A DNA stretch of 64,000 bases from positions 186,001-250,000 of the forward strand of contig NZ_MNPW01000007.1 of the NCBI RefSeq assembly GCF_001983175.1, written 5' to 3'. The position numbers and the translations under genes are program-made. Under the pieces are notes generated by a model. The model was given only the letters and a program-made list of their open reading frames with translations, had not been told where the DNA came from and ran no database searches. Source of the DNA: Pseudomonas cedrina subsp. cedrina (GTDB taxonomy: Bacteria; Pseudomonadota; Gammaproteobacteria; Pseudomonadales; Pseudomonadaceae). Positions 1-7,411 of this stretch are shown here, one piece after another. Within the stretch, counting starts at the first letter, position 1; the number at the start of each line of letters is the position of its first letter.

Positions 1-935
1 TCGCGCAGGGGGGCGGTGACCACTTGCAGCACATTGAGGCGGTAGTACAAGTCTTCGCGAAAGGTGCCCTTCTCCACTGCGGCTTCCAGATCGACGTGAG
101 TGGCGGCCAATACCCGCACATCCACCGCAATCGGCTGGCTGCCACCCACTCGCTCGATGTGTTTTTCCTGTAAAAAGCGCAACAGGTTGGCTTGCAGCTC
201 CATCGGCAGGTCGCCGATTTCATCCAGAAACAAGGTGCCGCCGTTGGCCGCTTCGATGCGTCCGATCTTGCGCTGGTGGGCGCCGGTAAACGCACCCTTT
301 TCATGGCCGAACAATTCGGATTGGATCAAATGCTCCGGGATTGCACCGCAGTTGATCGCCACAAACGGTTTGCCCTGGCGTTGGGATTGGCGGTGCAGCG
401 TCTTGGCCACCAGCTCCTTGCCGGTCCCGCTGTCGCCACGGATCAACACCGGGGATTCGGTGGGCGCCAATTTGGACAGCAGTTTGCGCAGCTCGCGAAT
501 CGGGCGGCTATCGCCCAGCAGTTCATGCTCAGGCTCATCCACCAGGGTATGGCCCTTGCCCCGCAGGCGCGCCATGCCGAAGGCACGGCCCAACGTGACC
601 TGCACGCGGGCAACATCAAAGGGCAAGGTATGGAAGTCGAAAAACCATTCGCACACAAAATCGCCGACGTTTTGCAGGCGCAGCACGTCCTGGCTGAGCA
701 CGGCGATCCATTCGGTGGTGCCGCTGCGCCCGATCAGTTCCTTGACCGCCTCCGGGCGCTCCAGGTGATAAGGCTGCAGGCGCAACAGGCCGACATCACA
801 GGACCGGTCACCGACCGCTGCCAACGTGCAGCTGTCGACTTCCCACCCCGCCGTGCGCAAACCGGGCAGCAGCGCGTGGCAGTCCTCACACGGATCGACC
901 ACTAGCAAACGGCGTTGAACGGGGGGTCCACCCAT
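1..935 (-). CDS. sigma-54-dependent activator, VpsR-like (partial, 3' end outside window)
   Basis: This is the first 311 residues of an enhancer-binding protein that would activate RNA polymerase carrying sigma-54. Residues 1-120 look like a receiver-type domain, but the strand that normally ends in the phosphorylated Asp reads VGLLRLQP, with Arg in that place, so classical phosphorylation is unlikely. The AAA+ domain follows: Walker A GDSGTGKE at 167-174, the sigma-54 contact loop GAFTGA at 214-219, and Walker B GGTLFLDEIG at 232-241. All are intact. The start at 935 is supported by an AAGGAA ribosome site 7 bases upstream. The domain order and degenerate receiver resemble the VpsR family. 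The C-terminal Fis-type DNA-binding domain must lie beyond the window, so the target genes cannot be inferred. Confidence 0.9.
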   Translation of the reverse strand, partial: MGGPPVQRRLLVVDPCEDCHALLPGLRTAGWEVDSCTLAAVGDRSCDVGLLRLQPYHLERPEAVKELIGRSGTTEWIAVLSQDVLRLQNVGDFVCEWFFDFHTLPFDVARVQVTLGRAFGMARLRGKGHTLVDEPEHELLGDSRPIRELRKLLSKLAPTESPVLIRGDSGTGKELVAKTLHRQSQRQGKPFVAINCGAIPEHLIQSELFGHEKGAFTGAHQRKIGRIEAANGGTLFLDEIGDLPMELQANLLRFLQEKHIERVGGSQPIAVDVRVLAATHVDLEAAVEKGTFREDLYYRLNVLQVVTAPLR

Positions 936-1276
936 GACTGTTCCTTGGCGTCAAAATTGTTAAATGTATTTATAAACAATAGTTTGTGACGTCTGCTGCT
1001 AACCCTAGCAAGATCTTGACGCGCGCCTTGTACCGATTCGCTATAAGTCGGGGCGAAAAGCCACTTCCGCGCGCGTTGAGCAATAAGGTAGCGCGCAACC
1101 GAACTTTCATTCAGCTTTCAAAACAGTCGCTTACATGACGTCAATCAGTAAAAGTTGAAAATAGTTGCTCTAGCATGTGACCCGCACCCCGCCATCGTGC
1201 ATCAGTACAAGTAACCCGCCGCACGGTCAGCCCAACCGCCGGCACTCACTTGAATGGGCAATGAGAGAGAACCCAC
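936..1276. other. intergenic region between divergent genes, no gene seen
   Basis: This 341-base stretch separates the minus-strand sigma-54 activator from the plus-strand small protein. It is AT-richer than its surroundings. I see a possible sigma-70 pair, TTGACG at 1016 and TATAAG at 1042, but the 20-base spacer is too long to trust. No convincing coding frame, RNA or strong hairpin is visible. Confidence 0.5.
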
Positions 1277-1537
1277 ATGAACGCCCCGCTCCGCATCAAC
1301 GACGCTCTTTTGATCGCAGACCGTGCTTTCCAACCCTTTCAGTGCGTGGCCTGGCACGATGGCAACGGCGCCCTGAGCCTGAGCGTCATCGATCGCACCA
1401 ATACGCGTATCGGCAGCAAACAATTGTCGTCGAGTGCCTGCACCGATCCGGCGCAGTTGGAAAACTTGCTGTTGCAAGCTCGCGCCGAGCTCGATAAAGA
1501 TGGCTACCAGTTGCAGTCCTGGGCAATGCCGAAGTAA
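1277..1537 (+). CDS. conserved small hypothetical protein (86 aa)
   Basis: An 86-residue soluble protein without signal peptide or membrane segment. It has a purine-rich GAGAGAGAAC ribosome site just upstream. The sequence is a compact alpha/beta type (for example QPFQCVAWHDGNGALSLSVIDR, given here only in part: residues 20-35 are hydrophobic strands) ending in a helix of about residues 57-75. I do not recognise a named family, but the composition and codon use match the neighbouring core genes, so it is probably a real Pseudomonas gene. It stands alone between the sigma-54 activator and the convergent HAD phosphatase gene. No function is proposed. Confidence 0.75.
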   Translation: MNAPLRINDALLIADRAFQPFQCVAWHDGNGALSLSVIDRTNTRIGSKQLSSSACTDPAQLENLLLQARAELDKDGYQLQSWAMPK

Positions 1538-1601
1538 TCGGCAGCCTAACTTGCGCTCATGGTTTAAATGAGCGCAAGTTCAGTGTTAGAACACACGACG
1601 C

Positions 1602-2426
1602 TTATTGGGCCGCCAGAATAAACCGCTCGATGGCTTCCGCCGCGCCGTCCTCGATATTACTACCGGTGACCACGTTGGCCTGGCGCTTGACGGTTTCTTC
1701 GGCCTGCCCCATGGCAATCGACAACCCGGCCACATGAAACATCGCCGGGTCATTGCCGCCATCGCCGATCGCCGCGGTCTGCTCGATGGGAACCCCCAAA
1801 TGCGCCGCCAGGGTCTTCAACGCCTCGCCCTTGTTGGCCAGCATCGCGGTCACGTCCAGGTACACCGGTTGCGAACGTGAAACCTGGGCCAGCCCCTGCA
1901 CCTTGGGGTGCAACTGCGCTTCCAGTTCCACCAGCAACTGCGTGTTATTGCTGGCGGCGACTATCTTGTCGACCCGGTCCAGGTACGGCTCGAAACTCTC
2001 CACCACCACCGGCCCGTAGCCCAGGCCGTGGGCTTCGCGCGGCTCCATCGGCCCTGGCGGGTCGCGGCGCAGCCAGTCGCCATCGGCAAACACCCACACT
2101 TCCACCTCCGGCTGCGCCGAGAACAGCGCCAGCGTCACCAGCGCCGCTTCCGCCGGCAGGTGATGGGCAACCAGGATGCTGCCATCCGGGTTGATCAACG
2201 TACCGCCGTTAAAGCCCGCCACCGGCACGTCGATGCCGAAAGTTTCCACCAGGTGCAACATGGCCTTGGGCGGTCGCCCGCTGGCCAGGCTGAAAAACAC
2301 CCCGGCCTCACGCAATGCACGCACCGCATCGGCGGTGCGCTGGCTGAGGCTGTGATCCGGATGCAGCAAGGTGCCGTCCACATCGCTGAGGATAAAACGG
2401 ATGGGATGAATCGCGGCGTCACTCAT
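1602..2426 (-). CDS. Cof-type HAD-IIB family sugar-phosphate phosphatase
   Basis: A 274-residue haloacid-dehalogenase phosphatase of the Cof/IIB class, which usually removes phosphate from small sugar phosphates or cofactors in the cytoplasm. Motif I is SDVDGTLL with the nucleophile Asp15 and acid/base Asp17. The Mg-binding motif IV is GDGGNDPAMF near residue 225. A large cap domain lies between them. The ATG overlaps the stop of zwf by four bases (ATGA), so it is translationally coupled as the third gene of the gnd-zwf operon. That context suggests a substrate from hexose or gluconate phosphate metabolism, but this is inference; the sequence does not reveal the substrate. Confidence 0.93.
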   Translation of the reverse strand: MSDAAIHPIRFILSDVDGTLLHPDHSLSQRTADAVRALREAGVFFSLASGRPPKAMLHLVETFGIDVPVAGFNGGTLINPDGSILVAHHLPAEAALVTLALFSAQPEVEVWVFADGDWLRRDPPGPMEPREAHGLGYGPVVVESFEPYLDRVDKIVAASNNTQLLVELEAQLHPKVQGLAQVSRSQPVYLDVTAMLANKGEALKTLAAHLGVPIEQTAAIGDGGNDPAMFHVAGLSIAMGQAEETVKRQANVVTGSNIEDGAAEAIERFILAAQ

Positions 2427-3946
2427 CCGAGTCTGTGCCAGGTACGGCCGTCACGGGCCAGCAATGCATCGGACGCGGCCGGGCCATCTTCACCCGCCTT
2501 GTAGGCCTGGATCCCGTCGTCTTCCTTCCATGCATCGAGGAACGGCTGCACCGCGCGCCAGCCGTTTTCGATGTTGTCGGCGCGCTGGAACAGGGTCTGA
2601 TCGCCGGTCATGCAGTCGTAGATCAGGGTTTCATACCCGGTCGACGGCTGCATTTCGAAGAAGTCCTTGTAGGCGAAGCCCAACTGGATATTAGCCATGT
2701 CCAGGGTCGGCCCGGGCTTTTTCGCCAGCAGGTCGAACCACATGCCTTCATTGGGCTGGATCTGGATTTTCAGGTAGGTGGGCTTGAGCTCATCCACCTC
2801 GGTGTCGCGAAACTGCGCGTAAGGCGCCGGCTTGAAACAGATCACGATTTCAGTGTCGCGCACGCTCATGCGCTTGCCGGTGCGCAGGTAGAACGGCACG
2901 CCGACCCAGCGCCAGTTGTCGATCATTACCTTGAGGGCGACGAAGGTCTCGGTGCTGCTGTCAGGCGCGACGTTGGCTTCTTCGCGATAACCGGGCAATG
3001 GTTTGCCGGCGATTTCACCGGCGGTGTATTGCCCGCGTACCGAGTTGGCCCGCGCATCTTCCAGGGACCAGGGGCGTACCGCGCCGATCACCTTGGCTTT
3101 TTCGCCGCGCACGGCGTCGGCGCCAAAGGCCGCGGGCGGCTCCATGGCGACCATGGCCAGCAACTGGAACAGGTGATTGGGCACCATGTCGCGCAGGGTG
3201 CCGGTCTTCTCGAAGAAATTGCCCCGAGTCTCCACGCCGACGGTTTCGGCGGCGGTGATTTGCACGTGGTCAATGTAATGGTTGTTCCAGAACGCTTCGA
3301 ACAACACGTTGGAGAACCGGCTGATCAGGATGTTCTGCACGGTCTCCTTGCCCAGGTAGTGGTCAATGCGATAGATCTGCTTTTCGCTCATGACTTTAAG
3401 CAGGCAGGCGTTCAGCGCCTCGGCGGTGGCCAGGTCGGAGCCGAAGGGCTTTTCGATGACCACGCGACGGAAACTGTCGTCAGTCTCGGTCAGCAAACCG
3501 GCACTGCCCAGGCGCTGCACCACGTCGCTGAAGAAGCGCGGCGCGGTAGCCAGGTAGAACACCGCGTTGCCGGTGCCGCTGTCGGCGATTTTCCTGCCGA
3601 TATCGGCGTAGGTGCTGTCGTCGAGAAAATCGCCCTCGACATAGCTGATGCCCTTGGCCAACTGCGCCCACAACGCCGGATCGAGCGCGTTATCGGCATT
3701 GCCCTTGACCTTGCTCGCGGCCTCGGTACGAATGAAATCTTCGAGTTTCTTGGCGAAGTCGGCATCACTGATGGCGTTGTGATCAACGCCGACAATGCGC
3801 AAGCCATCGCCCAGCAGTCCGTCGCGGCTCAGGTTGTACAGCGCCGGCATCAGCAGGCGCTTGACCAGGTCGCCGTGGGCGCCAAACAGGAACAAGGTAG
3901 TGGGGGGTGCGGGTTCGGCCTTGAGTTTCTTGCCGTTGGCGGTCAT
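2423..3946 (-). CDS. zwf: glucose-6-phosphate 1-dehydrogenase
   Basis: A full-length 507-residue G6PDH, which oxidises glucose-6-phosphate to 6-phosphogluconolactone with NAD(P)+. The N-terminal nucleotide-binding motif reads FLFGAHGDLVKR (residues 19-30), and the active-site signature RIDHYLGKE is present. The gene starts inside the end of gnd (ATGA overlap) and ends in the start of the HAD phosphatase gene, giving a three-gene operon. Pseudomonads carry several zwf copies. The one linked to gnd/gntZ, as here, is the zwfB type I know from P. putida, distinct from the hexR-linked zwf. The first motif position has Ala (GAHGDL) where many G6PDHs have Ala or Ser, so nothing is unusual there. Confidence 0.97.
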   Translation of the reverse strand: MTANGKKLKAEPAPPTTLFLFGAHGDLVKRLLMPALYNLSRDGLLGDGLRIVGVDHNAISDADFAKKLEDFIRTEAASKVKGNADNALDPALWAQLAKGISYVEGDFLDDSTYADIGRKIADSGTGNAVFYLATAPRFFSDVVQRLGSAGLLTETDDSFRRVVIEKPFGSDLATAEALNACLLKVMSEKQIYRIDHYLGKETVQNILISRFSNVLFEAFWNNHYIDHVQITAAETVGVETRGNFFEKTGTLRDMVPNHLFQLLAMVAMEPPAAFGADAVRGEKAKVIGAVRPWSLEDARANSVRGQYTAGEIAGKPLPGYREEANVAPDSSTETFVALKVMIDNWRWVGVPFYLRTGKRMSVRDTEIVICFKPAPYAQFRDTEVDELKPTYLKIQIQPNEGMWFDLLAKKPGPTLDMANIQLGFAYKDFFEMQPSTGYETLIYDCMTGDQTLFQRADNIENGWRAVQPFLDAWKEDDGIQAYKAGEDGPAASDALLARDGRTWHRLG

Positions 3947-4926
3947 TTCTTGGAAGTCTCCACGTGGCCACCAAAGCCGAAGCGCATGGCGGAGAGCATC
4001 TTGTCGCCGTAGGTGCTCTGCTGGCGCGAGCGGAAGCGTGCAAACAGCGAGGTGGACAATACCGGCACCGGCACGGCTTGTTCCATGGCGGCTTCGATGG
4101 TCCAGCGGCCTTCGCCACTGTCGGCCACGGAGCCGGAGTAACCGTCGAGTTTAGGGTCGGTGGCCAGAGCGTCGGCGGTGAGGTCCAGCAGCCAGGACGA
4201 AACCACGCTGCCACGGCGCCAGACTTCGGCGATATCGGCAACGTTCAGGTCGAAACGCTGGTCTTCGGGCAGGTTTTCCGAGTTCTTGGTCTTGAGGATG
4301 TCAAAACCTTCGGCAAATGCCTGCATCATTCCGTACTCGATGCCGTTGTGGATCATCTTGACGAAATGCCCGGAACCGGCAGGGCCGGCGTGGATGTAAC
4401 CCTGTTCGGCGCGCGGGTCGGCGCTGGCGGAACGGTCCTTGGTGCGCGGGATGTTACCCAGGCCCGGCGCCAGGCTGGCAAAGATAGGGTCAAGGCGCTG
4501 GACGGTCTGGGCGTCGCCGCCGATCATCATGCAGTAGCCACGCTCCAGGCCCCAGACGCCGCCGGACGTACCGACGTCGACATAATGCAGGCCTTTTTCA
4601 GCCAGGGCCTTGGCCCGGCGAACGTCATCCTTATAGTTGGTGTTGCCGCCGTCGATGATTGCATCACCGTCTTCCAGCAGCGTGCTCAATTCATTGATGG
4701 TGTCTTCGGTCGGCGCGCCTGCGGGCAGCATGACCCAGACGGTGCGCGGTTTTTGCAGCCCGGCCACCAGGGCCTTGAGGTCGGCAACGCCGGTGGCGCC
4801 TTCTTCGCTCAGGCCTTTGACGAAAGCTTCGTTACGGTCGTAAACAACGGTGGTATGCCCATTGAGCATCAGGCGCCGTGCAATATTCCCGCCCATGCGG
4901 CCTAGTCCGATAATCCCCAGTTGCAT
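3943..4926 (-). CDS. gnd: 6-phosphogluconate dehydrogenase, decarboxylating (short form)
   Basis: A 327-residue enzyme that converts 6-phosphogluconate to ribulose-5-phosphate and CO2. It is the short form (about 300-330 residues, as in gntZ/YqeC types), not the 470-residue E. coli Gnd type. The Rossmann motif GLGRMGGNIARR is at residues 7-18. The second strand ends in VVYDRN, an Asp position that usually goes with NAD+ rather than NADP+ preference. The substrate signature GTSGGVWG is present near residue 120. It is the first gene of the gnd-zwf-HAD operon. The start is backed by a TAGGAG ribosome site ten bases upstream, and the 269-base AT-rich gap upstream should hold the promoter. Confidence 0.96.
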   Translation of the reverse strand: MQLGIIGLGRMGGNIARRLMLNGHTTVVYDRNEAFVKGLSEEGATGVADLKALVAGLQKPRTVWVMLPAGAPTEDTINELSTLLEDGDAIIDGGNTNYKDDVRRAKALAEKGLHYVDVGTSGGVWGLERGYCMMIGGDAQTVQRLDPIFASLAPGLGNIPRTKDRSASADPRAEQGYIHAGPAGSGHFVKMIHNGIEYGMMQAFAEGFDILKTKNSENLPEDQRFDLNVADIAEVWRRGSVVSSWLLDLTADALATDPKLDGYSGSVADSGEGRWTIEAAMEQAVPVPVLSTSLFARFRSRQQSTYGDKMLSAMRFGFGGHVETSKK

Positions 4927-5195
4927 GTGCTGATGCTCCTAACTTCTAAAAAATGTGTGACATAGTTTATAGCGCAATGAGGCTAATGAGGGTTAGTCCA
5001 GAGCGGATCCATCTAGTTTCATGATAAAAAGATGCCATCATTTCAGCATCATCGATCAAAAAGTCACACGACCATAAAAAATAAAAAAGTTCCATTGCTC
5101 GCAAAAAGAATTCAGAATTACCCTGACTGATGCCAAGAACCTCGACTCAAGCGTTCTGGCACACCGCGACACACCGGCTATTTGCGAGGTAAGCA

Positions 5196-5378
5196 ATGAG
5201 CACTGCACACCAGATGTCCCGTCCTCCCCAGACGCTCTATGTCTCTATCCGACGCGATGAGCTGCGCCAGTTGAAAGACGAGCGCGAACAGCTGCAGCAG
5301 GAAGTCCTGCGCCTGCGTGCTCATATCATCCAGGCCCAACTGGACCACTCCACCGGTGTGCAACCCGCGCTCTGCTGA
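5196..5378 (+). CDS. small coiled-coil protein (60 aa)
   Basis: A 60-residue protein preceded by a good GAGGT ribosome site. After a short N-terminal strand (residues 12-19, TLYVSIRR) nearly the whole chain is one charged amphipathic helix of about residues 20-50 (LRQLKDEREQLQQEVLRLRA), with leucines at heptad spacing, so a coiled-coil dimer is likely. There is no signal peptide. I do not know a named family; such small helical proteins are common in Pseudomonas. It is transcribed toward cptA, from which it is separated by a perfect hairpin. Confidence 0.65.
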   Translation: MSTAHQMSRPPQTLYVSIRRDELRQLKDEREQLQQEVLRLRAHIIQAQLDHSTGVQPALC

Positions 5379-5461
5379 GCCTCGTCATCGCTTTGTAAGA
5401 TAAACCCTACAAAAATCTCACAAAGTTTTCACATGCTCCTGCCGATACTCCCGCCCCCAAG

Positions 5462-5484
5462 GGCCACCCCATGCAAGGGTGGCC
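5462..5484 (+). repeat. perfect 8-bp hairpin upstream of cptA
   Basis: GGCCACCC at 5462-5469 pairs with GGGTGGCC at 5477-5484 across a 7-base loop. There is no T-run after it on the plus strand, so a classical Rho-independent terminator is not supported. It could be a weak attenuator or a regulator site in the cptA leader. Confidence 0.55.
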
Positions 5485-5539
5485 TCTGTTGCGCGCAGCC
5501 CTGCGCGTCGACTGAAAAATTACCGGGTTGGAGCGCTGG

Positions 5540-7297
5540 ATGGCGATGTTCGAACGCAGCACGAAGTCTGCGAAAAGCTTTGACTGGGCCGGTCTCGGCT
5601 GGCTATTCCTGTTTTTCTGGTATTTCTCGGGTATTACCCAACTGCTGATCCAGCTCAGCGGCACATCCGGCTTCAGCGGTTTTCGCCAAGCGTTCTTCAT
5701 GAGTGCCATCTGGCTGGCGCCGCTGCTGGTGTTTCCCCGCCGTACGCGCTTGCTCGCCGCCGTGATCGGTGTGGTCTTGTGGGCCTGCTCCATGGCCAGC
5801 CTGGGTTATTTCTTCATCTACCAGCAGGAATTCTCGCAAAGCGTCATCTTCATCATGTTCGAGTCGAACATCTCTGAAGCCGGCGAATACGCCACCCAGT
5901 ATTTCGCCTGGTGGATCGTGCTGGCGTTCATCGCCCACACCGCCGTGGCTATTTTCCTGTGGACCCGCGTGCGCCCGGTGTATCTGCCGCGTGGCCAGGC
6001 AATGCTGGCGGCGACGGCGATCCTGGTAGGCGTTATCGGCTACCCACTGGTCAAACAGATCGCCCGCAGCGACACCCTGGCTGATGCCATCGACCGCTTT
6101 GAATCGCGCATCGAGCCCGCCGTGCCGTGGCAGATGATCGTCGCCTACCGTCGCTACACCGAACAGCTGGACAACATGCAAGGCATGCTCGACAGCGCCA
6201 GCCAGATCCCGCCCCTGACCAACCTCAAGGACAGCATGGCCGGCCAGCCGTCGACCCTGGTGCTGGTGATCGGCGAGTCCACCAACCGCCAGCGCATGAG
6301 CCTCTACGGTTACCCGCGCAACACCACGCCGGAGCTGGACAAGCTGCGCGATCAACTGGCGGTGTTCGACAATGTCATCACCCCGCGCCCCTACACCATC
6401 GAAGCGCTGCAACAGGTGCTGACCTTCGCCGACGAAGAAAACCCCGACCTGTACCTCAAGACGCCGTCGATCGTCAGCGTGATGAAACAGGCCGGCTACA
6501 AGACCTACTGGATCACCAACCAGCAGACGATGACCAAGCGCAACACCATGCTCACGACGTTTTCCGAACAGGCCGACGAGCAGGTGTACCTGAACAACAA
6601 CCGCAACCAGAACGCCCGTCAGTACGACGGCGACGTGCTGGCGCCGTTTTCCAAGGCCCTGGCCGACCCGGCCGAGCGCAAGTTCATCGTGGTGCATTTG
6701 CTGGGCACCCACATGAGCTACCAGTATCGCTATCCGCCGACCTTCGACAAATTCACCGACCGCCAGGGCGTGCCGGCGGGCGTGAGCGACGATCAACTGC
6801 CCACCTATAACAGCTACGACAATGCCGTGCTGTACAACGATTTCGTGGTGTCGAGCCTGATCAAGGACTACGCCAAGACTGACCCGAACGGCTTCCTGCT
6901 GTACTTGTCGGACCATGGCGAAGATGTCTTCGACTCAACCGGCCACGACACCCTGGGACGCAACGAAAGCAAGCCGACCGCACCGATGTACACCATCCCG
7001 TTCATGGCCTATGCCTCGCCGAAATGGCGTGAAAGCCACGATTGGAGCTTTGCCGGCGACCTGCAGCGGCCTTACAGCAGCTCGCAGTTGATTCACACCT
7101 GGGCTGACTTGGCCGGGCTGAGCTTCAATGAGCTGGACCGCACCAAAAGCCTGGTGAGCGACAGCTTCACGCCGCGCCCGCAGTTAATCGGCAACCCGTA
7201 CCTGCGCCAGCAAAAAGCCTTGATCGATTTCAGCCTGATCAAGCCGAAAAAGGTCAGCGCGACAGACGTGGTGCTGCAGGAAAAACCGGCGCCGTAA
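5540..7297 (+). CDS. cptA: lipid A/LPS core phosphoethanolamine transferase, CptA-like
   Basis: A 585-residue inner-membrane enzyme that transfers phosphoethanolamine from phosphatidylethanolamine to lipopolysaccharide. The first about 190 residues contain five hydrophobic segments; the rest is a periplasmic alkaline-phosphatase-fold (sulfatase-like) domain. The nucleophile Thr248 lies in VIGESTNRQRMSLYGYPR, and metal ligands appear in SDHGEDVFD near residue 460. ATG at 5540 is preferred because GGAG sits six bases upstream; an in-frame TTG at 5528 is less likely. Family members can add polymyxin resistance, but CptA proper modifies core heptose. The exact target here cannot be told from sequence. 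Confidence 0.9.
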   Translation: MAMFERSTKSAKSFDWAGLGWLFLFFWYFSGITQLLIQLSGTSGFSGFRQAFFMSAIWLAPLLVFPRRTRLLAAVIGVVLWACSMASLGYFFIYQQEFSQSVIFIMFESNISEAGEYATQYFAWWIVLAFIAHTAVAIFLWTRVRPVYLPRGQAMLAATAILVGVIGYPLVKQIARSDTLADAIDRFESRIEPAVPWQMIVAYRRYTEQLDNMQGMLDSASQIPPLTNLKDSMAGQPSTLVLVIGESTNRQRMSLYGYPRNTTPELDKLRDQLAVFDNVITPRPYTIEALQQVLTFADEENPDLYLKTPSIVSVMKQAGYKTYWITNQQTMTKRNTMLTTFSEQADEQVYLNNNRNQNARQYDGDVLAPFSKALADPAERKFIVVHLLGTHMSYQYRYPPTFDKFTDRQGVPAGVSDDQLPTYNSYDNAVLYNDFVVSSLIKDYAKTDPNGFLLYLSDHGEDVFDSTGHDTLGRNESKPTAPMYTIPFMAYASPKWRESHDWSFAGDLQRPYSSSQLIHTWADLAGLSFNELDRTKSLVSDSFTPRPQLIGNPYLRQQKALIDFSLIKPKKVSATDVVLQEKPAP

Positions 7298-7303
7298 CAC
7301 AAA

Positions 7304-7322
7304 GATAACAATCATTCTCGTT
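7304..7322 (+). promoter_or_regulatory. Fur box upstream of siderophore receptor
   Basis: GATAACAATCATTCTCGTT closely follows the 19-base Fur consensus GATAATGATAATCATTATC, especially GATAA and ATCATT. It lies 90 bases before the receptor start and just after the cptA stop. Iron-replete Fur should repress the receptor from here. Confidence 0.75.
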
Positions 7323-7411
7323 TAAGGCTAAAATTCCCCCGCTCCTTTCGTCTTTGAACCAAGGCCTGTTCCGACCGGACAGGCCGCCAAGACGACAAGG
7401 AGTCTTACGCA

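Noticed and set aside
1016..1047. Sigma-70 promoter TTGACG/TATAAG
   Set aside because: The spacer is 20 bases, too long for a confident call.
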